A DNA stretch of 23,187 nucleotides from NCBI GenBank assembly GCA_003231035.1, contig QIHU01000399.1, positions 1 to 23,187 of the forward strand, read 5' to 3'. Made by a program: the position numbers and the translations under genes. Each line of letters starts with the position of its first letter. Positions within the stretch are counted from its first letter, which is position 1. Under the pieces are notes generated by a model. It saw only the letters and a program-made list of their open reading frames with translations. It did no database searches and was not told where the DNA came from. This document shows positions 15,288-22,909 of this stretch, one piece after another. The stretch comes from Acidobacteriota bacterium (lineage in GTDB: Bacteria; Acidobacteriota; Thermoanaerobaculia; Multivoradales; SZUA-115).

Positions 15288-15401
15288 GTGTCCTACTTGC
15301 TGGAAGAGGCGGAGGCTGCGCCTAGTCTGCCGGACACACTGCTGGTCGAAGTCGTAGTGGACGCGGCCTACCACAGCAACGCGGCTCGCAAGGCAAGAGG
15401 T
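15288..15401 (+). pseudogene. Remnant of a DDE transposase
   Basis: A short open stretch reads VSYLLEEAEAAPSLPD, then VEVVVDAAYHSNAARKARG. The second part matches the catalytic-Asp region VVADKGYHSN found in a group of DDE transposases, and the preceding Leu/Glu/Ala-rich stretch fits the segment before it. Nothing recognisable of the rest of the transposase is present, and the frame breaks into the hipB control region. I take it as a relic of an insertion sequence; the element family and its ends cannot be defined. Confidence 0.45.
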
Positions 15402-15405
15402 GCTA

Positions 15406-15437
15406 TTTTTGCCAAAAAACAATTTTTCGACCAGAAT
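15406..15437 (+). promoter_or_regulatory. Candidate promoter and operator of the hipB-like gene
   Basis: TTGCCA (15409-15414) and CAGAAT (15432-15437), spaced by 17 bp, form a plausible -35/-10 pair just before the ATG at 15448, leaving a very short leader. The -35 lies in the perfect palindrome TTTTTGCCAAAAA (15406-15418). Autorepression by the HipB-like protein at this site is expected from the family but not shown. Confidence 0.45.
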
Positions 15438-15447
15438 ACTGCTCATT

Positions 15448-15810
15448 ATGCCAAGGAAAACCAAGACACCACACCCAGCAGTGGCACGGCTCCTGAAGGA
15501 GCTTGGCGAGAACATCCGCCTTGCACGGCTGCGGCGCGGGTTCTCAATGGAGCTTGTCGCCGAGCGAGCCGGGATGTCGCGCACCACGCTTCGCGCCGTG
15601 GAGGGCGGCGAGCCCGGCGTCACCTTCGGCTCCTATGCCAACGTCCTACACAGCTTGGGTCTGCATGGAGATCTCGGCCTGGTCGCCCGTGACGACGAGC
15701 TCGGGCGCAAGTTGCAAGATGCCAACCTTCCGACTCGGCGGCGTGCACCGAAGCGCAGTTCAGGCTCGGGTGCGTCCAAGAGCGCCAAGATCACGAGCGA
15801 GAAGTTATGA
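15448..15810 (+). CDS. hipB: HipB-like XRE-family antitoxin/transcription factor
   Basis: This 120-residue protein has a lambda-Cro/XRE helix-turn-helix (about residues 17-72: LGENIRLARLRRGFSMELVA, then ERAGMSRTTLRAVEGGEPGV), followed by a helix and a basic, Ser/Lys-rich tail. The spacing and the GMSRTTLRAVE recognition helix are typical of HipB-type antitoxins, which repress their own operon and neutralise HipA kinase. ATG at 15448 (MPRKTK) begins the conserved part; an upstream in-frame start at 15400 would include the presumed promoter. Its stop overlaps the next ATG (ATGA, 15807-15810) as in functional hipBA pairs, but hipA is broken here, so the protein is an orphan. Confidence 0.8.
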   Translation: MPRKTKTPHPAVARLLKELGENIRLARLRRGFSMELVAERAGMSRTTLRAVEGGEPGVTFGSYANVLHSLGLHGDLGLVARDDELGRKLQDANLPTRRRAPKRSSGSGASKSAKITSEKL

Positions 15811-16235
15811 GCGAGCAGCGCTTCATCGAAGTCGTCGCCGACTGGGCAGAGCTCGGAGGGCCAACGCTCATGGGGCATCTGACAGCCACGCCGGAACGCG
15901 GCAAGGAAGTCTTCGCCTTCGAGTACGACGAGCCACGGACTCTCCCGCGCGGCCCAGGGCCGCATGCGGCGAGCGTTTCGTGTCGCCGAGACATGGTCCA
16001 GCCGATAGCACCTTGGTCTTCTCATGGAAGCGGAACGGGCCTGACACTTGTGATACAGAGGCTGGCGTGGATCTTCCGCACCGCCACCAACGTCTCGCGT
16101 CTCGCCCTCAGCCAGATCTTGGCCACGATCGGCGAGATTCACTCCAGATGCGGCCGACTTGGTGGTCTAAGAGATTGCAACCGACGGGCGCGGAAACAAA
16201 TCCTCGCTGAACTCCGCGCGCTAGCCCGAGGCTAG
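15807..16235 (+). pseudogene. hipA: Truncated/rearranged HipA-type toxin kinase gene
   Basis: The frame begins exactly like HipA: residues 1-43 include IEVVADWAELGGPTLMGHLT, then a Arg-Gly-Lys-Glu step and VFAFEYDEP, the conserved N-terminal subdomain. After that the match stops: the next residues (RTLPRGPGPHAAS) are unrelated, and only about 100 more residues follow, against roughly 400-440 in a complete HipA. The kinase core, catalytic loop and ATP-binding residues are absent. The tail (VSRLALSQILATIGEIHS) might be a piece of the HipA C-terminus or frame-shifted sequence. I read it as a gene with a large internal deletion and no toxin activity. Confidence 0.7.
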
Positions 16236-16606
16236 CTTCCTCCCCGCAGCTTTCCTCCCAGCACGCTGCCCGGCAACAGCAATCCCAAGAAGCAGAGGTG
16301 GTACCACAGCGGACTGGAGTCCCAGTAGCTCATCTGCACCGGAATTCCGGTCGCTAGTAGGGCCAAACCGAGTGCCAGGGTATGCGGGACTGGCTTGGCT
16401 TTGGCGATGGCCATGGTCACCCAGCCGGCGGCGATGGAGGCGAGGAGGCTGAGTGCCAGGGTGGCTAGGAGGACCATACCGTCGTCGGTGCTCATGTCGT
16501 CCCGGTAGCGGTTCTTGAACAGGGCGAAGAGTAGCTGGTTTCCGCCGAGGAAGATCACGGTCCAGGTGGCGTAGCCGGCGATGACTGCGAGGATGCTGCG
16601 AATCAT
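16232..16606 (-). CDS. Small four-helix membrane protein of the ArsR-SRPBCC operon
   Basis: This 124-residue protein is almost entirely hydrophobic, with four predicted transmembrane segments: near residues 3-28 (ILAVIAGYATWTVIFLGG), 43-68, 72-90 and 98-117. A short polar loop (KNRYRDDMSTDD) follows the first helix. ATG at 16606 was chosen because GGAGGG lies upstream and the longer open frame (to 16888) runs through the SRPBCC gene. It is the last gene of a three-gene operon, 32 bp after the SRPBCC stop. I do not recognise a characterised family; its stop codon interlocks with that of the broken hipA. Confidence 0.75.
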   Translation of the reverse strand: MIRSILAVIAGYATWTVIFLGGNQLLFALFKNRYRDDMSTDDGMVLLATLALSLLASIAAGWVTMAIAKAKPVPHTLALGLALLATGIPVQMSYWDSSPLWYHLCFLGLLLPGSVLGGKLRGGS

Positions 16607-16638
16607 GGTGGGTTTCCCTCCAAAGTGAATGGACCGGG

Positions 16639-17151
16639 TCAGATTGGCCAATTGACGGAAAGGCTCTTCTTGGGGCTGAACGGTGCCATCAGCTTGAAGA
16701 GCACAAAGAGCATGCGAGCACCGAAGGTGGGCTTGCCGGTTTCGATGATCGCTTTCAGGTTGTTGACGATGAAGGTGCCGCCTTGACGCATTTGTTTGGC
16801 CGTCTTGGTGCCTTCCGGGAGGTTGTCGACGGTCAGAGTGAGTTCGACACCGTCGTCCACCTCTTGGAGCTCGTAGATCACCGTGCACTCCGGGTCGTCG
16901 TAGGCGGCGAAGCGGAAGGTGTGCGACAGCTTCACCTTCTCTTCGACCTCGATGTACTGGCCGGTGACCGCGGTGTACTTTCCGTTGGGCGAGCGCATCC
17001 GCAACTGGCCGCCCGGCTGCACGCCGTCCGTGTGCAAGCGTGAGTTGAACATCGCCCGTTGCAGGCCATCGGTGCGGGTCAGCTCCTGCCAGACGCTGTC
17101 GAGCGTCCCCCGGATGTGGATTTTGAACATCTCCTTCTTCGGCTGGGTCAC
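16639..17151 (-). CDS. SRPBCC / AHSA1-like ligand-binding domain protein
   Basis: This 170-residue protein has the helix-grip fold pattern of the AHSA1 (activator of Hsp90 ATPase homologue 1-like) branch: an N-terminal strand with IRGTLDSVWQELTRTDGLQ, then GGQLRMRSPNGKYTAVTGQY, the hairpin LSHTFRF, VIYELQEVDDGVELTLTVDN and a long C-terminal helix (FIVNNLKAIIETG). Such proteins bind hydrophobic ligands and are very often paired with an ArsR-type repressor, as here. The start is GTG at 17151, overlapping the ArsR stop by 4 bp (GTGA), with AGGAGG at good spacing. The last 25 residues (ARMLFVLFKLMAPFSPKKS) extend past the usual domain and are hydrophobic and basic, perhaps membrane-touching. Confidence 0.88.
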   Translation of the reverse strand: MTQPKKEMFKIHIRGTLDSVWQELTRTDGLQRAMFNSRLHTDGVQPGGQLRMRSPNGKYTAVTGQYIEVEEKVKLSHTFRFAAYDDPECTVIYELQEVDDGVELTLTVDNLPEGTKTAKQMRQGGTFIVNNLKAIIETGKPTFGARMLFVLFKLMAPFSPKKSLSVNWPI

Positions 17152-17537
17152 GATTCCTCCTCGGTTTGTGGGTGTGGCCTCGGTCCGCGCTCCTCCATCT
17201 CAGGAGGTAGCGCGGAGGGCCGGTTGGACTCGATGGCCTGCTTCAACTGGGTCAATCGACCTGCCCACAACCCGCTGTACTGGGTGGTCCAGCGGTCGTA
17301 GGCGGTCTGGATCGGGATCACGTTGAAGTAGAGCTGACGTTCGCGCCCTTCCTTGATCGACAAGATCAAGTCGGCATCCACCAGGATCTTCAGATGCTTC
17401 ATCACCCCGATCCGGCTCATCGGGAAGTGAGAGCAGAGCTGAGCAACGTTGCCTCCGGGGCTTTCCCGGACTAGATCCAGGATCGTCCGCCGGGTGGCGT
17501 TGGCCAGGGCGTGAAAGAGGGCGTCCATCTTGGTCAT
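17148..17537 (-). CDS. ArsR-family winged-helix repressor
   Basis: This 129-residue protein is typical of the ArsR group that precedes SRPBCC genes: MDALFHALANATRRTILDLV, then PGGNVAQLCSHFPMSRIGVM with the recognition helix MSRIGVMKHLKILVDADLI, the wing KEGRERQLYFNV, and a C-terminal dimerisation helix with WTTQYSGLWAGRLTQLK. It has no Cys-based metal site, so it probably responds to an organic ligand or to protein state. The start is ATG at 17537 or 17528; the frame is open to TTG at 17579, but that stretch is the promoter and operator. Its operator abuts the ATG. It is the first gene of the operon, divergent from the multicopper oxidase. Confidence 0.88.
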   Translation of the reverse strand: MTKMDALFHALANATRRTILDLVRESPGGNVAQLCSHFPMSRIGVMKHLKILVDADLILSIKEGRERQLYFNVIPIQTAYDRWTTQYSGLWAGRLTQLKQAIESNRPSALPPEMEERGPRPHPQTEEES

Positions 17538-17563
17538 AACAAGTAACCAGATGGTTACTTGTT
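17538..17563. promoter_or_regulatory. Perfect inverted-repeat operator for the ArsR-type repressor
   Basis: AACAAGTAACC (17538-17548) and GGTTACTTGTT (17553-17563) are exact reverse complements separated by AGAT. The element is adjacent to the ATG at 17535-17537 and overlaps the -10 region of the predicted promoter, so bound repressor would block polymerase. The core GTAACC/GGTTAC is of the type seen before ArsR-SRPBCC pairs. Confidence 0.8.
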
Positions 17564-17579
17564 TGAACCACAATGTCAA
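17551..17579 (-). promoter_or_regulatory. Predicted promoter of the ArsR-SRPBCC operon
   Basis: On the minus strand a consensus TTGACA (plus 17574-17579) precedes, at 17 bp, a weak -10 (AACCAT, plus 17551-17556) lying inside the operator. The transcription start would fall within a few bases of the ATG, implying a leaderless or nearly leaderless message. Confidence 0.5.
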
Positions 17580-17731
17580 TGGGGGCCTTCACCCTTCCTC
17601 GGCGCCCTTCCTGAAACTCCCAGTGAAACGGAAATGCGCGGGCGAGCACTCCTCAATACAGACCCCTATTTCAAAGGCTTAGAGACTCGCTTCGGGACCT
17701 TCAAGGGTTGCCGAGGCGATGGAGGTGTTGT

Positions 17732-20700
17732 ATGCGACGCGGTGGATTCCAACTTGTCGGTAGCTTTTCCCTGTTCTCCTTGGCAGCCTTGATGATCTCG
17801 CTGGCGGGCTGTTCGCCGCACAATGGGGGGGTCAAGCTCCCGCCGGTTCCCGACTGTTCGGCCGGTACCGTGCAGGCCGATGTGGTCGCTATGGACCAGC
17901 CGTTGATGCTCAATCGCCTTGGGTCGTACATTCCAGGTGGGACGATCTTCGCTCTGGCTAGCGACGTGGTGGCGCCCGAGGGTTCTTCCACGCTGGGGCC
18001 TGGGTCGGTGGTCTTGCGCGCTGGCAAGCGGCCGCGGCCTTTGGTGTTGCGGGTGAACCAGGGGCAGTGTTTGGACGTGCGCCTGACCAACTATCTCGAT
18101 CCCTCGTCGGACTCTCCTAACTTGGTCACCACCCGCGCGGTGTCGCTGCACGTCGACGGTTTGGAGTGGCGCACCGGCCCGGCGGACGATGGTAGTTGGG
18201 TGGCCAGCAACCCGAGTAGTCAGGTCGCACCCGGCGATTCGACCACCTACCGCCTCTACGCACCCGAGCAAGGGACCTTCTTGCTGTACAGCTTCGTGGC
18301 TCCGATCGGCGCCCAGGTGCCCACCGTTTTTCCGGTGGGCGGACAGCTCTCGGAAGGGCTCTTCGGAGCGCTCCATGTGGAGCCGCCCGGGGCCGAGTGG
18401 TATCGCAGCCAGGTGACCAAGGCCGATCTCGATCTCGCTTCGACCGGTGAAACCACACCGGACGGTCACCCGATTCTCGACTACGACGCGCACTATCCCG
18501 ACGACCCGGCGCGCTACGGCAAGTTGGCCGGCAAGCCGATCCTGAGGATGATCGACGGAGAGTTGAATCTAGTCCATAGCGACTTGACCGCGATCATCAC
18601 CGGCCCCCATCGCGGCGAGTTCACCGGCGATAGCTCGACCTTCGCTCCGGTCGCCGCCTCGCCCGATCGCCGGCAGTCGTACCGGGAATTCACCATCATT
18701 TACCACGAGGTCACGGACTACTCGACGCAGGCCTTTCAGGATCTCTACTCGCCGCCGTCGACCGCGCCGGAGGAGGATCAAATCCTCTCGCAGGTGTTGG
18801 TCAACGGCGAGGACGCCTTCGCCATCAACTACGGCTCCGCCGGCATCTCCAACGAGATCCTGGCCAACCGGTTCGAGGTTGGCCCGATGCACCAGTGTGC
18901 CGACTGCCAGTTCGAGGAGTTCTTCTTGAGCGCCTGGGCGGTGGGCGACCCGGCGATGGTGGTGGAGACTCCGACCTGGACAGAGCAGACGGGTGGCAAC
19001 GGCCAACTCCATCCATACACCACCGTTTCCTATCCTGACGATCCCTCCAACGTGTACCACAGCTACCTGTGGGATCACGTCAAGTTCCGGGTGCTGCACG
19101 GCGGCGCTTCGCTGCACCATTTGCATCACCAGCACGCCCAGCAATGGCTGCACTCGCCCGATGCCGACGACGGTCATTACCTCGACAGCCAGGCGATCGG
19201 CCCCGGTTCGGGCTACACCCTGGAAATGGTCTACAACGGCAGCGGCAACAAGAATCTGACGGTCGGGGATTCGATCTTCCATTGCCACTTTTACCCTCAC
19301 TTCGCCGCCGGAATGTGGAGCCTGTGGCGCAGCCATGACGTCTTCGAGGGCGGAACGCCGCTCATCGACGGTCACGCCGCGGGCCGTGCCTTGCCGGATG
19401 GTGAAATTCTGGCCGGGACGCCGATTCCGGCGGTGGTACCAGTCCCGCAACGGGCCATGGCGCCGATGCCGGCCGCGGTGCGCATCGATCCCAAGACCGG
19501 GCAGATCGATCGCTCGATCTGGGCCGGCGGGGTGCCGCCGAAGAACCCTGGTTTCCCCTTCTACATCCCCGGCGTCGCCGGAAGCCGGGCGCCGCACCCG
19601 CCGCTCGATCTCGCCTTTGACGGTGGCCTACCGCGTCACATCGTGCAGCGGACCGGCAATCAGACCACCGAGCAGCACACTTACCAGAACTTCGAGAAAG
19701 ACTCGCAGGTCCTCAACGCCAAGAAGCTCGACGAAGAGGGCGAGCCGGCCGAGCGGGTGGCGATGGCGTTCCACGCCCAGCGCGAGCACCCCTCCTTCAC
19801 TCCGGCTGGCAAGCCGGCGACCTTCATCGCCAACGGCTTGGGGCCGGTCCATGGGGCACCCTACGCCGATCCGTGCGTCGACATCGAAGGGACGCCCGAG
19901 GGGCACCAGCGGGTCTACAAGGCGGCCAACCTGCAACACGATGTGGTGCTCAACAAGGAGGGCTGGCACTTCTCCCAATTGCGCATGATCGCGCTGTGGG
20001 AAGACGTGGTGCCGACGCTCGACAACTTGCGGCCGGCGCAACCCTTCTTCTTCCGCGCCAACTCGCGGGACTGCATCATCTACATGCACACCAACCTGGT
20101 TCCCGACTACTACGAACTCGACGACTTCCAGGTGCGCACCCCGACCGACATCCTCGGCCAGCACATTCATCTGGTGAAGTTCGACGTCACCTCTTCAGAC
20201 GGCGCCTCCAACGGCTGGAATTACGAAGACGGTGCCTTCAGCCCGCAGGCGGTGCAGAAGCGGATCGCCGCGATCAACGCCGCCGGTGGCCTCGAAACGG
20301 CGGACGGCGAGCGGGTCAAGCTGTCAGCGAAGCCGCATCCCTTCTTCGGCCGTTTCCCCAAGTACCACCAGGAGTGGCTGGGTGCGCAGACCGAGTACCA
20401 GCGCTGGTACGCCGATCCCTTGCTCAATGAGACCGGCACCGATCGCACCCTGCGCACCGTCTTCACCCACGACCACTTCAGCCCCTCGACCCATCAGCAG
20501 GCGGGCCTCTACGCCGGCTTGTTGGTCGAGCCGGAGGGTTCGACTTGGTGGGATCCGGCCACCAACCAGCAGCTCGGTCCACGACTCGAAGAGCCCAACG
20601 GCCCACCGACCAGCAGCGGCCGGATCGACGGCGGCCCCACCAGTTGGCAAGCCAACATCGAAGTCCCGGACAACCCCGGAGAGAGCTACCGCGAGTTTGG

Positions 20701-22909
20701 CCTCGCCTTCCAAGATTTCCAACTCGCCTACAAACCGGGCTACGGCTACCCGCTGGGGCTTGAGAAGGGCGCCAATGCCGACCAAACCACGGGCGGAAAG
20801 GCCTTCCAGTTCGGTACCAACTACGAGAACTTCCAGAACGCGATGAGCCCTCCGGCCCAGTTCACCTGCAAGGGCAAGGAGAAGCAGTACGCGCCCTGCC
20901 CGCAGTTGATCTCGACCTTCATCCCGCCGCTGTCGATCTGGGATCCCGGCCTCGGGCTGACCTCGATCAACTATCGGGCGGAGCCGCCGGGGCCGCGCTT
21001 GCAAGGGAGCTTCACGGGCAGCGGGCCGGATCCCACCGACGCGGCCAATGCCTATTTGTCGGTGGAGCGACCTTACGTGGGGACCGCGCCCTACACGACC
21101 CTCAACACGCAACGGCCGGCGGTCGGTTTCCCAGGAATTGGCCAGCGGCCCGGAACCGGCCAGTTGGAGCCTCAACTGACGGCGGGAATGCTACCGACCG
21201 ATCCTTACACGCCGCTGCTGCGCAGCTACATGGGCGACAAGGTCGAGGTGGCGGTGCTGGCCGGCGCCCATCTCGAAGTCAAGAACTTCACCCTCCACGG
21301 CGCGCGCTGGCTGTTTGAGGATCCGTCCGAGAACTCCGGCTACCGCAACAGCCAGACGCTCGGCCTATCCGAGCATTTTGAGTTCGACTTCACCGTCCCC
21401 AACTCGAGCCGCGAGACGGCCGACCACCTCTACAACGCGGGGGCGGCGATCAGCGGCGTGGCTAACGGTAGCTGGGGCCTGTTGCGGGCCTACCGCGACG
21501 AGCAAAAGGATCTGCGGCCGTTGCCCAACAACCGGCCCGGTAGCAATACGCCGATTCCGGTCTGCCCTGACGGCGCGCCGTTGCGGGAGTTCGACGTTTG
21601 GGCGATCGATGCGACCAGCATCCTGGCGGGCGGCGGCGAGATCGTCTACAGCCGGGTCGAGCAGACGGTCAACGGCAAGCCGGAGACGCTGACCCTCGAA
21701 GGCAAAGGCTCGTTGATGTACGTGCTCAACGAGGCCCGGTACGAGGGGGTCGATCTGGGCGGCGATATCGATCACTCGGGCGCCACGCCGGTGCTCAAGA
21801 GTGAGATCGAGGCACCTTATCCGCTGGTGCTGCGGGCCGCCGCGGGCGACTGTATTCAGGTGACCCTGCACAACAAGATCGACGAGAAGAAGGTGCGAGC
21901 GGCGATCGCCGAACTCGAAAAGACCGGATCGGCGACCGGGTTGGTGACCCACCAGGCGCCGATCGACATCGACTTGAAGGACATATCCTTCGAGGTCGGC
22001 CTCCATCCGCAGCTGGTGTCGTTCGATGTGGCCCTGAGCGACGGTTACAACGCCGGTCTCAACCCGGTTCAGACGGCGGCGATCGGCGAGCAGACGAGCT
22101 ACACCTGGTACGCCGGGATCCGCGAGGACCGCGACGGTCGAGGCCACTGGACGCCGGCCGAGTTCGGCTCCTCCAACCTGATGCCGGCTGATCCGCTATA
22201 CCAGCAGCCCTTGGGTCTCGGTGGAGCCTTGATCATCGAGCCGGAGGATGCGACCTGGGTGGCCGATCGTGGCGATCGCACCTCGGCCACCGTCTACACC
22301 GAAGATGGTTCGTTCCGCGAGTTCGTGGTCATCACCTGGAACGACCTGATGCTGGTGCCGAGCTTCACCTCGCCCTGCACTCCTTACCAGGTGGCCATCA
22401 ACTACAAATCGGCCCCGTTGCCGATGCGCAACGTCGATGTGCTGACCGGGAGCGGGATTTGCCCCTATCTGGACTACGACATCGCCGACATCCTCTCGGA
22501 CACGGCGGTGGGCGGCGCCGACCCGACCAGCCCGATCTTCACCGCCCGGCCGGGTTCGCCGGTGCGCATTCGGCTACTCAGTCCGGGCAGCACCAGCCAG
22601 AACGAGATCTTCTCACTGGCCGGCCACGTTTGGCGGGAAGAGCCCTACGTGAACTCCTCTCTCAAGATCGGCGCCAACCCGCTCTCCAACTGGTTCGGTG
22701 CCTGGGCCGGCCATGGTGCCAGCAACCATTTCGACGTGGTGATTGAGAGCGCGGGCGGTTCCTTCCGTCAGCCGGGCGACTACCTCTACAAGACGATGAA
22801 CATGGCCGACTTCCCGCAGGGGATGTGGGGCATTCTGCGCGTCGAGGGTTCGCTCTACGAACCCGGTGAAAAGGCGACGGATGCTCAACAAGGTGGGTCG
22901 GGCCAATGA
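17732..22909 (+). CDS. Giant six-domain multicopper oxidase lipoprotein (MnxG-like architecture)
   Basis: This 1725-residue protein has a lipoprotein signal peptide (ISLAGC, lipid on Cys27). Three A-B pairs of cupredoxin domains follow: A1 45-230, B1 230-545, A2 690-945, B2 950-1260, A3 1270-1510, B3 1520-1715. Each A domain has an R-x-x-x-x-x-C pattern followed by a strand and Asn (about 107-120, 774-790, 1367-1383) and ends in a G-L-x-x-x-L-x-x-EP block. Copper ligands survive in only two domains. B1 has HLHHQH (His463, 466, 468) and HCHFYPHFAAGM (His517, Cys518, His519, His523, Met528). A2 has HIH (811, 813) and HDH (913, 915). Together they make one type-1 site and one trinuclear cluster. 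ATG at 17732 has GGAGGTG upstream; the TTG at 17708 is less likely. It oxidises a metal ion (Mn or Fe) or an organic substrate with O2, inferred from the family; exported. The next gene overlaps its stop (ATGA). Confidence 0.9.
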   Translation: MRRGGFQLVGSFSLFSLAALMISLAGCSPHNGGVKLPPVPDCSAGTVQADVVAMDQPLMLNRLGSYIPGGTIFALASDVVAPEGSSTLGPGSVVLRAGKRPRPLVLRVNQGQCLDVRLTNYLDPSSDSPNLVTTRAVSLHVDGLEWRTGPADDGSWVASNPSSQVAPGDSTTYRLYAPEQGTFLLYSFVAPIGAQVPTVFPVGGQLSEGLFGALHVEPPGAEWYRSQVTKADLDLASTGETTPDGHPILDYDAHYPDDPARYGKLAGKPILRMIDGELNLVHSDLTAIITGPHRGEFTGDSSTFAPVAASPDRRQSYREFTIIYHEVTDYSTQAFQDLYSPPSTAPEEDQILSQVLVNGEDAFAINYGSAGISNEILANRFEVGPMHQCADCQFEEFFLSAWAVGDPAMVVETPTWTEQTGGNGQLHPYTTVSYPDDPSNVYHSYLWDHVKFRVLHGGASLHHLHHQHAQQWLHSPDADDGHYLDSQAIGPGSGYTLEMVYNGSGNKNLTVGDSIFHCHFYPHFAAGMWSLWRSHDVFEGGTPLIDGHAAGRALPDGEILAGTPIPAVVPVPQRAMAPMPAAVRIDPKTGQIDRSIWAGGVPPKNPGFPFYIPGVAGSRAPHPPLDLAFDGGLPRHIVQRTGNQTTEQHTYQNFEKDSQVLNAKKLDEEGEPAERVAMAFHAQREHPSFTPAGKPATFIANGLGPVHGAPYADPCVDIEGTPEGHQRVYKAANLQHDVVLNKEGWHFSQLRMIALWEDVVPTLDNLRPAQPFFFRANSRDCIIYMHTNLVPDYYELDDFQVRTPTDILGQHIHLVKFDVTSSDGASNGWNYEDGAFSPQAVQKRIAAINAAGGLETADGERVKLSAKPHPFFGRFPKYHQEWLGAQTEYQRWYADPLLNETGTDRTLRTVFTHDHFSPSTHQQAGLYAGLLVEPEGSTWWDPATNQQLGPRLEEPNGPPTSSGRIDGGPTSWQANIEVPDNPGESYREFGLAFQDFQLAYKPGYGYPLGLEKGANADQTTGGKAFQFGTNYENFQNAMSPPAQFTCKGKEKQYAPCPQLISTFIPPLSIWDPGLGLTSINYRAEPPGPRLQGSFTGSGPDPTDAANAYLSVERPYVGTAPYTTLNTQRPAVGFPGIGQRPGTGQLEPQLTAGMLPTDPYTPLLRSYMGDKVEVAVLAGAHLEVKNFTLHGARWLFEDPSENSGYRNSQTLGLSEHFEFDFTVPNSSRETADHLYNAGAAISGVANGSWGLLRAYRDEQKDLRPLPNNRPGSNTPIPVCPDGAPLREFDVWAIDATSILAGGGEIVYSRVEQTVNGKPETLTLEGKGSLMYVLNEARYEGVDLGGDIDHSGATPVLKSEIEAPYPLVLRAAAGDCIQVTLHNKIDEKKVRAAIAELEKTGSATGLVTHQAPIDIDLKDISFEVGLHPQLVSFDVALSDGYNAGLNPVQTAAIGEQTSYTWYAGIREDRDGRGHWTPAEFGSSNLMPADPLYQQPLGLGGALIIEPEDATWVADRGDRTSATVYTEDGSFREFVVITWNDLMLVPSFTSPCTPYQVAINYKSAPLPMRNVDVLTGSGICPYLDYDIADILSDTAVGGADPTSPIFTARPGSPVRIRLLSPGSTSQNEIFSLAGHVWREEPYVNSSLKIGANPLSNWFGAWAGHGASNHFDVVIESAGGSFRQPGDYLYKTMNMADFPQGMWGILRVEGSLYEPGEKATDAQQGGSGQ

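Larger units (their letters stand above)
15002..15447. other. 446-bp gap: decayed mobile-element patch with dyads
   Basis: No intact gene lies here. The stretch contains two tandem palindromic 15-mers (15196-15225), a short transposase-like coding remnant (15288-15401) and the AT-rich hipB control region (15406-15437). Between 15002 and 15190 I see nothing but the presumed leader of the kinase fusion gene; a TGATAACTT element on the minus strand near 15030 is a weak -10 candidate. Confidence 0.6.

Noticed and set aside
15069..15623. Minus-strand frame of 184 codons across the decayed patch and the 5' part of hipB.
   Set aside because: It is antisense to the hipB helix-turn-helix and to the transposase remnant, and has no recognisable motif or start signal.
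17708..17731. TTG start at 17708 for the multicopper oxidase.
   Set aside because: It would put the ribosome site GGAGGTG inside the coding region and lengthen the signal peptide; ATG at 17732 is better on both counts.
18569..22147. Long minus-strand open frames (342, 180, 283 and 260 codons) inside the multicopper oxidase gene.
   Set aside because: They are antisense to a gene with clear domain motifs, have Arg/Gly/Val-biased composition and no recognisable motifs or ribosome sites. Long shadow frames are expected in GC-rich coding DNA.
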